NCBI RefSeq assembly: GCF_035917675.1
Contig: NZ_CP109104.1
Coordinates: forward strand, 6,262,001-6,326,000
Direction of reading: 5' to 3'
Length of the DNA stretch: 64,000 nt
DNA from: Streptomyces sp. NBC_01775
GTDB taxonomy: Bacteria > Actinomycetota > Actinomycetes > Streptomycetales > Streptomycetaceae
The notes beneath the pieces were generated by a model that was given only the letters and a program-made list of their open reading frames with translations, did not search any database and was not told the origin of the DNA. The position numbers were made by a program, and so were the translations under genes. Position 1 is the first letter of the stretch. Each line of letters begins with the position of its first letter. Below, one piece after another: positions 8,428 through 18,087 of the stretch.

Positions 8428-9456
8428 TCACTTGATCTCGACCCGGGTGTCCTTGCGGACCTTCGCCGTGGTGGCGGCGGCCTCGGAGACCGGGGTGCCG
8501 GTGCCGCTGAGGACCGCAGCCGTGTCGGCGACGACGACGAAGCCGATGGTGCTGTGGTCGCCCCACATGCAGAACGGGATCGTGAAGCCCTTCATGCCGG
8601 AGGCGTTGTTCGCCCCGGGCGTGAACTTCACCTTCTGGCACTTCATCACCGCGTCGTCGTCCAGCCCGGCCGGCTTGACCGTCTCGGCCTCGCCGTCCAG
8701 CTCGGCCTTGCCGCCGCCGCTGGTGTCCGGGTCCTCCTTGGCCTCCTTGGCCATCATCAGGAGGGCGCCGTTCACCACGGCCTCGGGGTTCGCGATGTCG
8801 CCGTAGACGCCGCCGAACTCGAGCTGCTTGACGTCCACTCCGCTGCCCGAGGTCTTGTACTTCGCCGAGACCTGCTTGGGGTTCTGCACGCCGAACTTCT
8901 CGAACTTGGCGATGTCGTCGTCGTTGAAGGTGTCGCCGGAGCCGCTGGAGGGGACCTTGTTGAACTCCTCGGCGACCGTCGCGGGCGTCGTCAGCTTGTA
9001 CTTCTTGCCGTCGGACGCGACGCTGCCGCCGCCACCGCCCTTGCCGCCACCGCCGCCGTCGTCCTTGTCGTCGCCGGTGAACATCAGCACGCCGCCGATG
9101 ACGGCCGCCACCACGACCAGGGCGCCCACGATGATGCCGATGGTCTTGCCGTTGCCGCCGCCACCGCCCTGCGGGGGGTTCGGCATGCCCGGCGGGCCGT
9201 AGGGAGCCGGCTGACCCGGCATGCCGGGCTGCTGGCCCTGCTGCGGGTAGCCGTAGCCCTGCGGTGGAGGCCCGCCCGGCTGCTGGGGCTGCTGGCCGGG
9301 CTGCTGCGGGTATCCGTAACCAGGCTGCCCGGGGGCGCCACCGTACGGACCGGGGCCGCCCGGCTGCTGCGGGGGCTGTCCGTACGGGCCCGGCTGCCCG
9401 TACGGACCGGGCTGCTGCGGCTGTTGGCCGTACGGACCGGGCTGGTTGCTACTCAT
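8428..9456 (-). CDS. P/G/Q/Y-rich single-pass membrane protein, paralog B
   Basis: The 342-aa product starts MSSNQPGPYGQQPQQPGPYG and has the same layout as its neighbour: about 120 residues of P/G/Q/Y repeats, a transmembrane helix (IGIIVGALVVVAAVIGGVLMF), a glycine/lysine linker and an outside domain of about 185 residues. AKY..S....KQL.F.G.YG, VMKCQ and C.WGD.STIG are common to both proteins. The start ATG at 9456 has GGAGGGG upstream. It is divergent from valS with about 130 bp between. The function is unknown. Confidence 0.8.
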   Translation of the reverse strand: MSSNQPGPYGQQPQQPGPYGQPGPYGQPPQQPGGPGPYGGAPGQPGYGYPQQPGQQPQQPGGPPPQGYGYPQQGQQPGMPGQPAPYGPPGMPNPPQGGGGGNGKTIGIIVGALVVVAAVIGGVLMFTGDDKDDGGGGGKGGGGGSVASDGKKYKLTTPATVAEEFNKVPSSGSGDTFNDDDIAKFEKFGVQNPKQVSAKYKTSGSGVDVKQLEFGGVYGDIANPEAVVNGALLMMAKEAKEDPDTSGGGKAELDGEAETVKPAGLDDDAVMKCQKVKFTPGANNASGMKGFTIPFCMWGDHSTIGFVVVADTAAVLSGTGTPVSEAAATTAKVRKDTRVEIK

Positions 9457-9514
9457 GACGGCGCTTCCCCTCCGTGAACATCTAGTCGAATGCGCAGGTT
9501 CATCCTGACGGATG
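9457..9514 (-). repeat. 58-bp upstream segment shared with paralog A
   Basis: Partner of the segment at 8158-8215, same length and same position relative to the start codon. The most divergent part is the middle (CATCTAGTCG here against CATGTACATG there). Confidence 0.85.
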
Positions 9515-9573
9515 GCGCGGGAGAGCGCTGCACCGGTCCACAAACCGATTCGAGACCGGGACATTGGCGCCCG

Positions 9574-9579
9574 TACACT
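9574..9579 (+). promoter_or_regulatory. -10 box of valS, leaderless spacing
   Basis: TACACT ends 7 nt before the GTG start of valS, placing transcription start at or next to the start codon. No good -35 or Shine-Dalgarno is visible. Confidence 0.5.
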
Positions 9580-9586
9580 GGCTGCC

Positions 9587-12220
9587 GTGACCGAGAACAC
9601 TCAGCCCAGCCCGGAACCGCACGGGCAGCACACAGCGACCCCCGCAGATCTGCCGACCCAGTACGCGCCGGCCGAGGTAGAGGGGAAGCTGTATGAGCGC
9701 TGGGTGGAGCGGGGCTACTTCGAGGCGGATCCGAAGAGCGGCAAGCAGCCGTACACGATCGTGATCCCCCCGCCGAACGTCACCGGATCCCTCCACCTCG
9801 GGCACGCCTTCCAGCACACCCTCATGGACGCCCTCACCCGTCGTAAGCGGATGCAGGGCTATGAGGCGCTGTGGCTGCCCGGCATGGACCACGCCGGCAT
9901 CGCCACGCAGAACAAGGTCGAGCAGCAGCTCGCCGAGGAGGGCAAGTCCCGTCAGGACCTCGGCAGGGAGGCGTTCGTCGAGCGCGTCTGGCGGTGGAAG
10001 GAGGAGTACGGCGGCAAGATCCTCGGCCAGATGCGCCGCCTCGGCGACGGCGTCGACTGGTCGCGCGAGCGTTTCACCATGGACGAGGGCCTCTCCCGCG
10101 CAGTCCAGACCGTCTTCAAGAAGATGTACGACGACGGGCTGATCTACCGCGCCGAGCGGATCATCAACTGGTGCCCGCGCTGTCTGACCGCGATCTCCGA
10201 CATCGAGGTCGAATACCAGGAGGACGACGGCGAGCTGGTCTCGCTGAAGTACGGCGACGGCGCTGACACCGTCGTCGTCGCCACGACCCGGGCCGAGACG
10301 ATGCTCGGCGACACCGCCGTGGCCGTCCACCCCGAGGACGAGCGGTACGCGCACCTGATCGGCAAGCAGATCAAGCTGCCGCTCACCGGCCGCGCCATCC
10401 CCGTCGTCGCCGACACCCATGTCGACCCCGAGTTCGGCACCGGAGCCGTCAAGGTCACCCCGGCGCACGACCCGAACGACTTCGAGATCGGCCGCCGCCA
10501 CGACCTCCCCATGGTCACGGTCATGGACGAGCGCGGCGTGATCACCACACACGGTCCCTTCGAGGGGCTGGACCGCTTCGAGGCGCGCTCGGCCATCGTC
10601 GCCGCGCTCCGTGAGCAGGGCCGGATCGTCGCGGAGAAGCGGCCGTACGTGCACAGCGTCGGGCACTGCTCGCGCTGCAGGACGACCATCGAGCCCCGGC
10701 TGTCCATGCAGTGGTGGGTCAAGGTCGCCCCGCTCGCCCAGGCCGCGGGCGACGCCGTCCGCGACGGGCGCACGAAGATCCACCCGGCCGAGATGTCGTC
10801 CCGCTACTTCGACTGGGTCGACAACATGCACGACTGGACGATCTCGCGCCAGCTGTGGTGGGGCCACCGCATCCCGGTCTGGTACGGCCCGGACGGCGAG
10901 GTCCTCTGCGTCGGCCCCGACGAGGAGCCTCCCACCGGTGAGGGCTGGCACCAGGACCCGGACGTCCTGGACACCTGGTTCTCCTCCGGCCTGTGGCCGT
11001 TCTCCACGCTCGGCTGGCCGGACGAGACGCCGGACCTGGAGAAGTTCTACGCCACGGATGTCCTGCTCACCGGGCACGACATCATCTTCTTCTGGGTCGC
11101 CCGGATGATGATGTTCGGGATGTACGTCATGGACGAGCCGCCCTTCCACACCATCGCGCTGACCGGTCTCGTCCGCGACGAGCACGGCAAGAAGATGTCC
11201 AAGTCCAACCCCAACTCGGTCGACCCGCTCGACTGGATGGACGCGTACGGTTCCGACGCCGTCCGCTTCACCCTCGCCAACGGAGCCAATCCCGGCGCCG
11301 ACGTCCCCATCGGCGAGGACTGGGTCAAGGCGTCGCGCAACTTCGCCAACAAGATCTGGAACGCCACGCGCTTCGCGCTGATGAACGGTGCCTCGGTCGA
11401 GGGCCCGTTGCCCGAGCGGCCGGAGATGGGGGCGGCGGACCGCTGGATCCTCTCCCGGCTGAACGAGGTGCTGGCGGAGGTCGACGGCCACTACGACGAC
11501 TACCAGTTCGCCAAGCTCTCCGACGCGCTGCGCCACTTCGCGTGGGACGAGGTCTTCGACTGGTACGTCGAGCTGTCCAAGACCACCTTCGCCAAGGGCG
11601 GCAGGCCCGCCGAGGTCTCCCGCCGCGTCCTGGGCGAGGTCCTGGACGTGACGCTGCGGCTGCTGCACCCGGTCGTCCCGTTCGTCACCGAGACGCTGTG
11701 GACGACGCTGACGGGCGGCGAGTCCGTCGTCGTCGCGGACTGGCCGAAGGACTCGGGCTTCCGGGACGCCGAGGCCGAGCGGGAGATCGCCACGGTCCAG
11801 CAGGCGGTCACCGAGGTCCGCCGCTTCCGCGCCGACCAGGGCCTCCAGCCGGGCCAGCGGGTCCCGGCCGAACTCACCCTGGACGGCACGCCGTTGGTGG
11901 CCCACGAGGACGCCGTCCGGCAGCTGCTGCGGCTCCAGCCCGCGGGCGAGAGCTTCCACGCCACGGCGTCGCTGCCGGTCGCGGGGGCGACCGTCGCGCT
12001 CGACCTGTCGGGCGTCATCGACGTCGAGGCCGAGCGCAAGCGGCTCGCCAAGGACCTGGCCGCCGCGGAGAAGGAGCTGGCGCAGACGGGGGCGAAGCTC
12101 GGCAACGAGGCGTTCCTGGCCAAGGCGCCGGACCACGTCGTCGACAAGATCCGCACCCGGCGCGAGGCCGCGGAGGCCGACATCGCCCGCCTGAAGGAGC
12201 AGCTGGAGCGGCTCCCGTAG
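9587..12220 (+). CDS. valS: valyl-tRNA synthetase
   Basis: The 877-aa class I synthetase charges tRNA-Val. The HIGH motif is HLGH at residues about 70-73 ([12 protein letters not shown]), the editing domain follows, and KMSKS is at 536-540. The anticodon-binding helices and a C-terminal coiled-coil ([23 protein letters not shown]) complete the family length. GTG at 9587 is preferred over an upstream ATG at 9512 because it gives the usual MTENTQP start and sits 7 nt from a -10 box. A large hairpin separates it from folC. Confidence 0.97.
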   Translation: MTENTQPSPEPHGQHTATPADLPTQYAPAEVEGKLYERWVERGYFEADPKSGKQPYTIVIPPPNVTGSLHLGHAFQHTLMDALTRRKRMQGYEALWLPGMDHAGIATQNKVEQQLAEEGKSRQDLGREAFVERVWRWKEEYGGKILGQMRRLGDGVDWSRERFTMDEGLSRAVQTVFKKMYDDGLIYRAERIINWCPRCLTAISDIEVEYQEDDGELVSLKYGDGADTVVVATTRAETMLGDTAVAVHPEDERYAHLIGKQIKLPLTGRAIPVVADTHVDPEFGTGAVKVTPAHDPNDFEIGRRHDLPMVTVMDERGVITTHGPFEGLDRFEARSAIVAALREQGRIVAEKRPYVHSVGHCSRCRTTIEPRLSMQWWVKVAPLAQAAGDAVRDGRTKIHPAEMSSRYFDWVDNMHDWTISRQLWWGHRIPVWYGPDGEVLCVGPDEEPPTGEGWHQDPDVLDTWFSSGLWPFSTLGWPDETPDLEKFYATDVLLTGHDIIFFWVARMMMFGMYVMDEPPFHTIALTGLVRDEHGKKMSKSNPNSVDPLDWMDAYGSDAVRFTLANGANPGADVPIGEDWVKASRNFANKIWNATRFALMNGASVEGPLPERPEMGAADRWILSRLNEVLAEVDGHYDDYQFAKLSDALRHFAWDEVFDWYVELSKTTFAKGGRPAEVSRRVLGEVLDVTLRLLHPVVPFVTETLWTTLTGGESVVVADWPKDSGFRDAEAEREIATVQQAVTEVRRFRADQGLQPGQRVPAELTLDGTPLVAHEDAVRQLLRLQPAGESFHATASLPVAGATVALDLSGVIDVEAERKRLAKDLAAAEKELAQTGAKLGNEAFLAKAPDHVVDKIRTRREAAEADIARLKEQLERLP

Positions 12221-12251
12221 CTTCCCGGCCCCCGCACCGGGAGCACCACGT

Positions 12252-12323
12252 ACGACGTGACCGGCGGCGGCGTATTCACCCCGTATTCACCCCGGACGGG
12301 TTCGGCGCCGCCGGTCACGTCGT
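12252..12323 (+). terminator. 18-bp perfect inverted repeat with 36-nt loop between valS and folC
   Basis: ACGACGTGACCGGCGGCG (12252-12269) pairs perfectly with 12306-12323. The loop holds two adjacent copies of CGTATTCACCC (12271-12292). It may be the valS terminator, but loop size and the internal repeat are unusual, so a protein-binding site is possible. Confidence 0.6.
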
Positions 12324-12396
12324 TGTCGCGTCACGCCGTCGTGGCGGGAATGCAGGAGCCACGGGACGCCCGCCCGGAAGCCGTCGCGCGCATACG

Positions 12397-12402
12397 TAGA
12401 CT
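12397..12402 (+). promoter_or_regulatory. -10 box of folC, leaderless spacing
   Basis: TAGACT ends 7 nt before the GTG start of folC; no Shine-Dalgarno is seen between them. Confidence 0.45.
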
Positions 12403-12409
12403 GGTCCGC

Positions 12410-13930
12410 GTGAGCGACGAGCCCCAGCCCAACGAACCCGAGCCGACCCCGTTCGAGGAAATCGTCGGGGAGGAGACCGACCGCGACCCCGACCTCGCGG
12501 TGATCGAGGCGGGCAGCCGCACCCTGCGGGCCCAGGCGGGCCCTCCCCAGCCGGATGTGGTGCCGGGCAGGCCCGAGGACCCCGAGGTGGACGCGGCGCT
12601 GCGCGTGGTCGAGGAGGAGCTGGCCACCCGATGGGGTGAGACCAAGCTGGAGCCCTCGGTCGAGCGGATCGCCGCGCTGGTCGACGTGCTCGGCGACCCG
12701 CAGCGCGCCTACCCCTCCATCCACATCACCGGCACGAACGGCAAGACCACGACAGCCCGCATGATCGAGGCGCTGCTCGGCGCCTTCGAACTGCGCACAG
12801 GGCGCTACAGCTCCCCGCACGTGCAGTCGGTCACCGAGCGCATCAGCATCGACGGGGCGCCGGTCTCCGCCGAGCGGTTCATCGAGACGTACGACGACAT
12901 CAAGCCGTATGTCGAGCTGATCGACAGCCGGCAGGACTACCGCCTGTCCTTCTTCGAGGTGCTGACCGGCATGGCCTACGCCGCCTTCGCCGACGCGCCC
13001 GTGGACGTGGCCGTCGTCGAGGTCGGCATGGGCGGCACCTGGGACGCGACCAACGTCATCGACGCGAACGTCGCCGTCGTCACCCCCATCTCCCTCGACC
13101 ACACCGACCGGCTGGGTGACACCCCCGAGAAGATCGCCGTCGAGAAGGCCGGTGTCGTCAAGCCCGATGCCACGGTCGTGCTGGCCCAGCAGCCGGTCGA
13201 GGCCGCCTCCGTGGTGCTGAAGAAGGCCGTGGAGGTGGACGCGACCGTCGCCCGCGAGGGCATGGAGTTCGGCGTCGTCTCCCGGGAACTGGCCGTCGGC
13301 GGCCAGCAGCTGACCCTGCGCGGCCTCGGCGGCGAGTACGACGACATCTTCCTTCCGCTGCACGGCGCGCACATGGCGCACAACGCGGCCGTCGCGCTCG
13401 CCGCCGTCGAGGCGTTCTTCGGCATCGGCCAGCAGCAGGCCCGCACGCTGGACGTCGAGGTGGTGCGCCAGGCGTTCACCTCGGTCGCCTCGCCCGGCCG
13501 CCTGGAGGTGGTACGCACCAGCCCGCCCGTGGTGCTGGACGCCGCGCACAACCCGGGCGGTGCGCGGGCCACCGCCGAGGCCGTCAGCGAGGCGTTCAGC
13601 TTCAGCAGGCTGATCGGCGTCGTCGCGCCCAGCGCCGACAAGGATGTGCGCGGCCTGCTGGAGGCGTTCGAGCCACTGTTCGCCGAGGTTGTGGTCACCC
13701 GCAATTCCAGCCACCGCTCCATGGACGTGGACGAGCTGGCCGCCCTCGCCGTCGAGGTCTTCGGTGAGGAGCGGGTCCAGGTCGAGCCGCGGCTGGACGG
13801 CGCGCTGGAGGAGGCGATCACGCTCGCCGAGGAGGAGGGCGAGTACGCGGGAGCCGGGGTGCTGGTCACCGGCTCGGTCATCACGGTCGGTGAGGCCCGG
13901 CTGCTGCTCGGGAGCGGGAGGAAGCACTGA
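12410..13930 (+). CDS. folC: folylpolyglutamate synthase / dihydrofolate synthase
   Basis: The 506-aa Mur-ligase-like enzyme adds glutamate to dihydropteroate and tetrahydrofolates using ATP. The P-loop GTNGKTT is at 108-114, and SLDHTDRLG and DAAHNPGG are the family's later conserved segments. About 60 acidic residues precede the enzyme core, a longer N-terminus than in E. coli FolC. The GTG start at 12410 is supported by a -10 box 7 nt upstream. Its stop overlaps the next gene's ATG by 1 nt (TGATG), implying translational coupling. Confidence 0.95.
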   Translation: MSDEPQPNEPEPTPFEEIVGEETDRDPDLAVIEAGSRTLRAQAGPPQPDVVPGRPEDPEVDAALRVVEEELATRWGETKLEPSVERIAALVDVLGDPQRAYPSIHITGTNGKTTTARMIEALLGAFELRTGRYSSPHVQSVTERISIDGAPVSAERFIETYDDIKPYVELIDSRQDYRLSFFEVLTGMAYAAFADAPVDVAVVEVGMGGTWDATNVIDANVAVVTPISLDHTDRLGDTPEKIAVEKAGVVKPDATVVLAQQPVEAASVVLKKAVEVDATVAREGMEFGVVSRELAVGGQQLTLRGLGGEYDDIFLPLHGAHMAHNAAVALAAVEAFFGIGQQQARTLDVEVVRQAFTSVASPGRLEVVRTSPPVVLDAAHNPGGARATAEAVSEAFSFSRLIGVVAPSADKDVRGLLEAFEPLFAEVVVTRNSSHRSMDVDELAALAVEVFGEERVQVEPRLDGALEEAITLAEEEGEYAGAGVLVTGSVITVGEARLLLGSGRKH

Positions 13931-14295
13931 TGCGGACCCTGTGCGCCTCGACGCTGCTCGGGGAGTTCTTCATCGTGGGCTTCGCTGGATTGGTCGCGAT
14001 GCAGACGAGTGACCTTTCGGCGGGTACGGTCTGGACGGTCAGCGGCAGCGTGATGGCACTGTGCGTGCTGCTGTGCGGAGTGATCACCCGTCCGGGCGGC
14101 GTACAGCTCGGCTGGGCGCTCCAGATCGCCCTGATCGCCAGCGGCTTCGTCGTCCCCACGATGTTCTTCCTGGGCGCCTGCTTCGCCGGGCTGTGGTGGG
14201 CTTCCGTGCACTTCGGGCGCAAGATCGACGAGGCGAAGGCCCGCTTCGCCGCGCAGGTCCCGGCCGAGGGCGCCCCTGAGCCCGACGCTGCGTGA
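13930..14295 (+). CDS. DUF4233 membrane protein
   Basis: The 121-aa protein has four hydrophobic helices (residues about 5-22, 34-52, 58-80 and 82-92) and a charged C-terminal tail. I recognise it as the DUF4233 family found directly after folC in actinobacteria; the function is unknown. The one-base overlap with folC makes cotranslation likely. Confidence 0.85.
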   Translation: MRTLCASTLLGEFFIVGFAGLVAMQTSDLSAGTVWTVSGSVMALCVLLCGVITRPGGVQLGWALQIALIASGFVVPTMFFLGACFAGLWWASVHFGRKIDEAKARFAAQVPAEGAPEPDAA

Positions 14296-14377
14296 ACTGA
14301 CTCCTCCTCACCCATGTAGCCTCTTCGCACCGCCGCGCCGCCCGATCGGGCCACCGAAGCGGGCCGGCGCCGCAGTG

Positions 14378-14439
14378 CCCTCCCCCTGGGGTACCTCCCA
14401 GCGAAGCTGGGGGACTTCCGGCCGGGAGGCGCCCCCAGC
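14378..14439. repeat. dispersed Streptomyces intergenic repeat
   Basis: CCTCCCCCTGGGGTACCTCC is followed by the hairpin CCCAGC/GCTGGG (14397-14402 and 14406-14411). This matches my memory of a short hairpin element scattered between genes in Streptomyces chromosomes. A related copy lies at 18018-18053. It separates the DUF4233 gene from ndk. Confidence 0.7.
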
Positions 14440-14469
14440 AGCCCGCACGACAGCCAAGGAGCCCGCACC

Positions 14470-14883
14470 ATGAGCCAGCGCACCCTCGTCCTCCTCAAGC
14501 CGGACGCCGTCCGGCGCGGGCTCGTGGGCGAGATCATCGGCCGTATCGAGAGCAAGGCCGGCTGGACCCTCGCGGCCGTGGAGCTGCGCACGCTCGACCG
14601 CGCCACGCTGGAGCAGCACTACGCCGAGCACGAGGGCCGCCCCTTCTACGAGCCGCTGGTGGAGTTCATGGCCTCGGGTCCCTCCGTCGTCCTGGTCGTG
14701 GAGGGCGAACGGGTGATCGAGGGGATTCGCGCGCTGGCCGGGCCCACCGATCCGATCGCCGCAGCGCCGGGTTCCGTTCGCGGCGACTTCGGCACCATCG
14801 TGCGCGAGAACCTCATTCACGCCTCGGATTCCGAGGAGTCGGCCCAGCGGGAGATGAAGATTTTTTTCCCGAGCTTTGCCTGA
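14470..14883 (+). CDS. ndk: nucleoside diphosphate kinase
   Basis: The 137-aa enzyme equilibrates nucleoside di- and triphosphates through a phosphohistidine. The catalytic His117 is in NLIHASD, and the N-terminal RTLVLLKPDAVRRGLVGEII is the family signature. AAGGAG lies 8 nt before the ATG. The length matches the family. Confidence 0.97.
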   Translation: MSQRTLVLLKPDAVRRGLVGEIIGRIESKAGWTLAAVELRTLDRATLEQHYAEHEGRPFYEPLVEFMASGPSVVLVVEGERVIEGIRALAGPTDPIAAAPGSVRGDFGTIVRENLIHASDSEESAQREMKIFFPSFA

Positions 14884-15182
14884 GGCGGATCGCCGGGAAA
14901 GGGGCGTCGCCGGCGTTCGCCGGGGGAGGGCGCTGACAGAATGTCACTCTCCGATAGAGCCGTGGCCAGGCATGCGCGTCACGGCTCCGGGGAACTCGTC
15001 ACTCCGACACGACGTCACCATTACGGGGGACGATCGGTGTTCCGCCGACAATGGCGGAGGAACCGTCTCTACGTGTTCGAGCTAGCGCGTCTACGATGGA
15101 ACCTACGCGCTCGGGAAGGCCGGCGCGTACACATCCTTCCTGTACCCACACATCGCCCCACTTGGAAGGCCAGACGCATCCT
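14884..15182 (+). promoter_or_regulatory. mreB upstream region
   Basis: This 299-bp gap between ndk and mreB has no convincing gene; frames that cross it have poor codon use. It has several AT-rich steps, including TACGAT at 15092-15097, a possible -10. It probably carries the promoters of the mre cluster. Confidence 0.45.
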
Positions 15183-16214
15183 ATGGGAACCAACATGTCG
15201 TTCATCGGCCGTGATATGGCTGTCGACCTCGGGACCGCCAACACGCTGGTGTACGTCAGGGGTCGCGGGATCGTCCTCAACGAGCCGTCCGTCGTCGCGA
15301 TCAACACCAATACAGGCGGAATCCTCGCGGTCGGCGCCGAGGCGAAGAAGATGATCGGCCGCACCCCTGGCAACATCGTGGCCGTAAGGCCCTTGAAGGA
15401 CGGCGTGATCGCCGACTTCGAGATTACCGAGCGGATGCTCCGCTATTTCATCCTGAAGATCCACAAACGGCGTTATCTCGCCCGTCCGCGCGTGGTCGTG
15501 TGCGTTCCGTCCGGAATCACGGGCGTCGAGCGCCGCGCCGTCATCGAGGCGTCCACCCAGGCCGGCGCGCGCCAGGTGCACATCATCGAGGAGCCGATGG
15601 CCGCGGCGATCGGCTCGGGCCTACCCGTCCACGAGGCCACCGGCAACATGGTCGTGGACATCGGCGGCGGCACCACCGAGGTCGCCGTCATCTCGCTCGG
15701 CGGCATCGTCACCGCGCAGTCGATCCGCGTCGCGGGCGACGAGCTGGACAACGCGATCATCCAGCACATCAAGAAGGAGTACAGCCTCCTGCTGGGCGAG
15801 CGCACCGCGGAGAGCATCAAGATCACCATCGGCTCGGCGCACGACCTGGAGAAGGACGAGCACACCGAGATCCGTGGCCGTGACCTGGTCAGCGGGCTGC
15901 CCAAGACCGTGGTGATCTCGGCGGGCGAGGTCCGCAAGGCCATCGAGGAGCCCGTCAACGCCATCGTCGACGCGGTCAAGACCACCTTGGACAAGTGCCC
16001 GCCCGAGCTGTCGGGTGACGTGATGGACCGCGGCATCGTTCTCACCGGGGGCGGCGCGCTGCTGCGCGGCCTGGACGAGCGGCTGCGCCGTGAGACCGGG
16101 ATGCCCATCCACATCGCGGAGGACCCGCTGGATTCCGTGGCGCTCGGCTCCGGCAAGTGCGTGGAGGAGTTCGAGGCGCTCCAGCAGGTGCTCGACGCCC
16201 AGCCTCGCCGCTGA
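15183..16214 (+). CDS. mreB: rod shape-determining actin homolog MreB
   Basis: The 343-aa actin-fold ATPase organises peptidoglycan synthesis; in Streptomyces the mre cluster is needed for spore wall integrity rather than rod growth. The phosphate-1 loop is [10 protein letters not shown] near residue 13, the second phosphate motif is [15 protein letters not shown], and the adenosine motif is [18 protein letters not shown] at 15183 ([11 protein letters not shown]) is chosen; ATG at 15195 is equally possible. It heads mreB-mreC-mreD-mrdA-rodA. Confidence 0.97.
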   Translation: MGTNMSFIGRDMAVDLGTANTLVYVRGRGIVLNEPSVVAINTNTGGILAVGAEAKKMIGRTPGNIVAVRPLKDGVIADFEITERMLRYFILKIHKRRYLARPRVVVCVPSGITGVERRAVIEASTQAGARQVHIIEEPMAAAIGSGLPVHEATGNMVVDIGGGTTEVAVISLGGIVTAQSIRVAGDELDNAIIQHIKKEYSLLLGERTAESIKITIGSAHDLEKDEHTEIRGRDLVSGLPKTVVISAGEVRKAIEEPVNAIVDAVKTTLDKCPPELSGDVMDRGIVLTGGGALLRGLDERLRRETGMPIHIAEDPLDSVALGSGKCVEEFEALQQVLDAQPRR

Positions 16215-16338
16215 GCGGAAGCACACCTGTCCGCAACAACCGACCGTTCACGCGGCGGGTCGTTTAGCGCAGTGGCGGCCCCCGCCACGCACCCCGCGGT
16301 CGCGGGGCTGCCCCACGAGAAAGGCACGGCCGCCGCAC

Positions 16339-17274
16339 GTGAGGGACACACGAGAAAGCCGGCTGCTGCTCGTCCTGCTGATCGCCATCGCGTTCGCGTT
16401 GATCACGGTGGATCTCAGAGGCGGCGAGCAGTCTCCGCTCGACGGTGCGCGGTCGGGGGCCGCCTCCGTCCTTGGACCGGTCGAGAACGGCGTGGCCTCG
16501 GCGGTCGATCCCGTCGGCAACGCGATCAGTGCCGTACGCGCCTCCGGCGGGCGGCACGACCGGATCAGCCGGCTGGAGCAGGAGAACGCGGGGCTCAAGC
16601 AGAAGCTGGGATCCCACGACCGCAACCGCTCCCGGGCCCGCGAGCTGGACAAGCTCCTCAAGACCGCCGGAGCGGGCGGCTACGGAGTCAAAGGCGCCCA
16701 GGTCATCGCGATCGGCGCGGCCCAGGGCTTCTCCTGGACCGTCACCATCGACGCCGGCCGCAGGGACGGGCTGCGCCGTGACATGACGGTCCTCAACGGC
16801 GACGGACTCGTCGGCCGCCTCACCACCGTCGGCCCCTCCACCTCCACCGTCCTGCTCGCCAACGACCCCGACTTCACCGTCGGCACCCGGCTGGAGAAGA
16901 GCAGCGAGCTGGGCTTCGCCACCGGCCGGGGCGGCGGCGCGCTCAACGTCCAACTGCTCAACGGCAGGGCCAAGGTGAAGAAGGGCGACCGGCTGGTCAC
17001 CTTCGGCTCCCGCGAGGACACGCCCTTCGTGCCCGGCGTCCCGGTCGGCAAGGTCACCAAGGTCAACCGGCACAAGGGCGACCTCACCAGGACGGTCAGC
17101 GTCAAGCCCTACGTCGGCTTCACCAAGCTCGACGTCGTCGGCATCGTCGTCCAGCCCCCGCGCAGCGACCCGCGCGACGACGTACTCAAGTCCAAGAAGC
17201 CGGCGAAGCCCAAGCCGGCGCCCACGGTGACCGTGACCTCCACCCCCAGCGGGACCCCGTCTCCCAGGAGCTGA
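16339..17274 (+). CDS. mreC: rod shape-determining protein MreC
   Basis: The 311-aa protein has a short basic start, one transmembrane helix (LLLVLLIAIAFALITV), a coiled-coil at about residues 75-110 (HDRISRLEQENAGLKQKLG) and the paired beta-barrel periplasmic domain, then a Pro/Lys/Thr tail. MreC links MreB and MreD to the transpeptidase outside the membrane. The start is GTG at 16339; mreD begins 5 nt after its stop. Confidence 0.95.
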   Translation: MRDTRESRLLLVLLIAIAFALITVDLRGGEQSPLDGARSGAASVLGPVENGVASAVDPVGNAISAVRASGGRHDRISRLEQENAGLKQKLGSHDRNRSRARELDKLLKTAGAGGYGVKGAQVIAIGAAQGFSWTVTIDAGRRDGLRRDMTVLNGDGLVGRLTTVGPSTSTVLLANDPDFTVGTRLEKSSELGFATGRGGGALNVQLLNGRAKVKKGDRLVTFGSREDTPFVPGVPVGKVTKVNRHKGDLTRTVSVKPYVGFTKLDVVGIVVQPPRSDPRDDVLKSKKPAKPKPAPTVTVTSTPSGTPSPRS

Positions 17275-17279
17275 CCAGC

Positions 17280-18008
17280 GTGTACATCAACCGGATGCTG
17301 CTCTCGGCCTCACTCGTGGTCGTCGCCCTCGTCCTCCAGGTCACCATCCTCGCCAGACTCCAGCTCCCCGGCGCCGTGCCGGATCTGCTCCTGCTGATCG
17401 TGCTCGGTCTCGCCCTGGTCTACGGGCACACCGCGGGCGCGGTCGTCGGCTTCGTCGCCGGTCTCCTCGCCGACATCGCCCCGCCCGCCGACCACGCGGT
17501 CGGCCGCTACGCGCTGGTGCTCTGCCTGATCGGCTACGCCGCCGGGCTGACCAAGCCGGAGGGCGGCCAGCACCGCTCGGCCACCGTGCCGATGCTCGTG
17601 GTCGCCAGCGCCGCCATCGGCTCCACGCTGCTGTACGCGGGGGTGGGCGCGCTCGTGGGTGACACCCCGGCCCGTGGGGCGGGGCTGAGAGGGCTGCTGG
17701 TCACCGCCACCCTCTACGACCTGCTGCTCGCGCCGTTCGTCGTACCGCTGGTCATGTCGCTGGCCCGGCGCTCGGAGAAGGACCGGCTGGCGGCCGAGCC
17801 GGGTGGCGGCAGCGCCAGCGGCGGGGACCGCGCCGCCTACGGCTGGCTCACCTCGGGGGCCGGCATCAGCTCCTCGAGCGGCAACCTGTTCGGCAAGGGC
17901 AGGATGCGCAACGGCAAGGCAGCGCGCGCCGGCACCCCGCGCGGCAGCTTCATGGGCCGCTCCGCGCGGAACAAGGCAGGCAAGATCAAGGGGGTCAAGC
18001 GCCTGTGA
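17280..18008 (+). CDS. mreD: rod shape-determining protein MreD
   Basis: The 242-aa integral membrane protein has five or six helices within residues 5-160, then about 70 basic, Gly/Ser-rich residues at the C-terminus. That tail is longer than in E. coli MreD (about 160 aa), as in other streptomycetes. The start GTG is 5 nt after mreC, so the two are translated as a unit. Confidence 0.93.
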   Translation: MYINRMLLSASLVVVALVLQVTILARLQLPGAVPDLLLLIVLGLALVYGHTAGAVVGFVAGLLADIAPPADHAVGRYALVLCLIGYAAGLTKPEGGQHRSATVPMLVVASAAIGSTLLYAGVGALVGDTPARGAGLRGLLVTATLYDLLLAPFVVPLVMSLARRSEKDRLAAEPGGGSASGGDRAAYGWLTSGAGISSSSGNLFGKGRMRNGKAARAGTPRGSFMGRSARNKAGKIKGVKRL

Positions 18009-18017
18009 GTGCGCCCA

Positions 18018-18053
18018 CCCTCCCCCAGCCTTCGGCCGGGCGGTGCCCCCAGC
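18018..18053. repeat. dispersed Streptomyces intergenic repeat, second copy
   Basis: CCTCCCCCAGCCTTCGGCC followed by GGGCGGTGCCCCCAGC is a variant of the hairpin element at 14378-14439. It sits in the 79-bp gap between mreD and the PBP gene. Confidence 0.65.
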
Positions 18054-18087
18054 CCGGCCACCACCCCTCAAGGAGGCGCTGCGCGCC

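Noticed and set aside
9500..12136. Long open frame on the minus strand opposite valS (about 880 codons)
   Set aside because: High GC suppresses stop codons in the antisense frames. The translation is low-complexity Arg/Gly/Leu/Val text without domains, while the plus strand is a full valyl-tRNA synthetase.
14941..15354. Open frame between ndk and mreB running into mreB
   Set aside because: Irregular codon use and overlap with the conserved mreB start; treated as promoter DNA.
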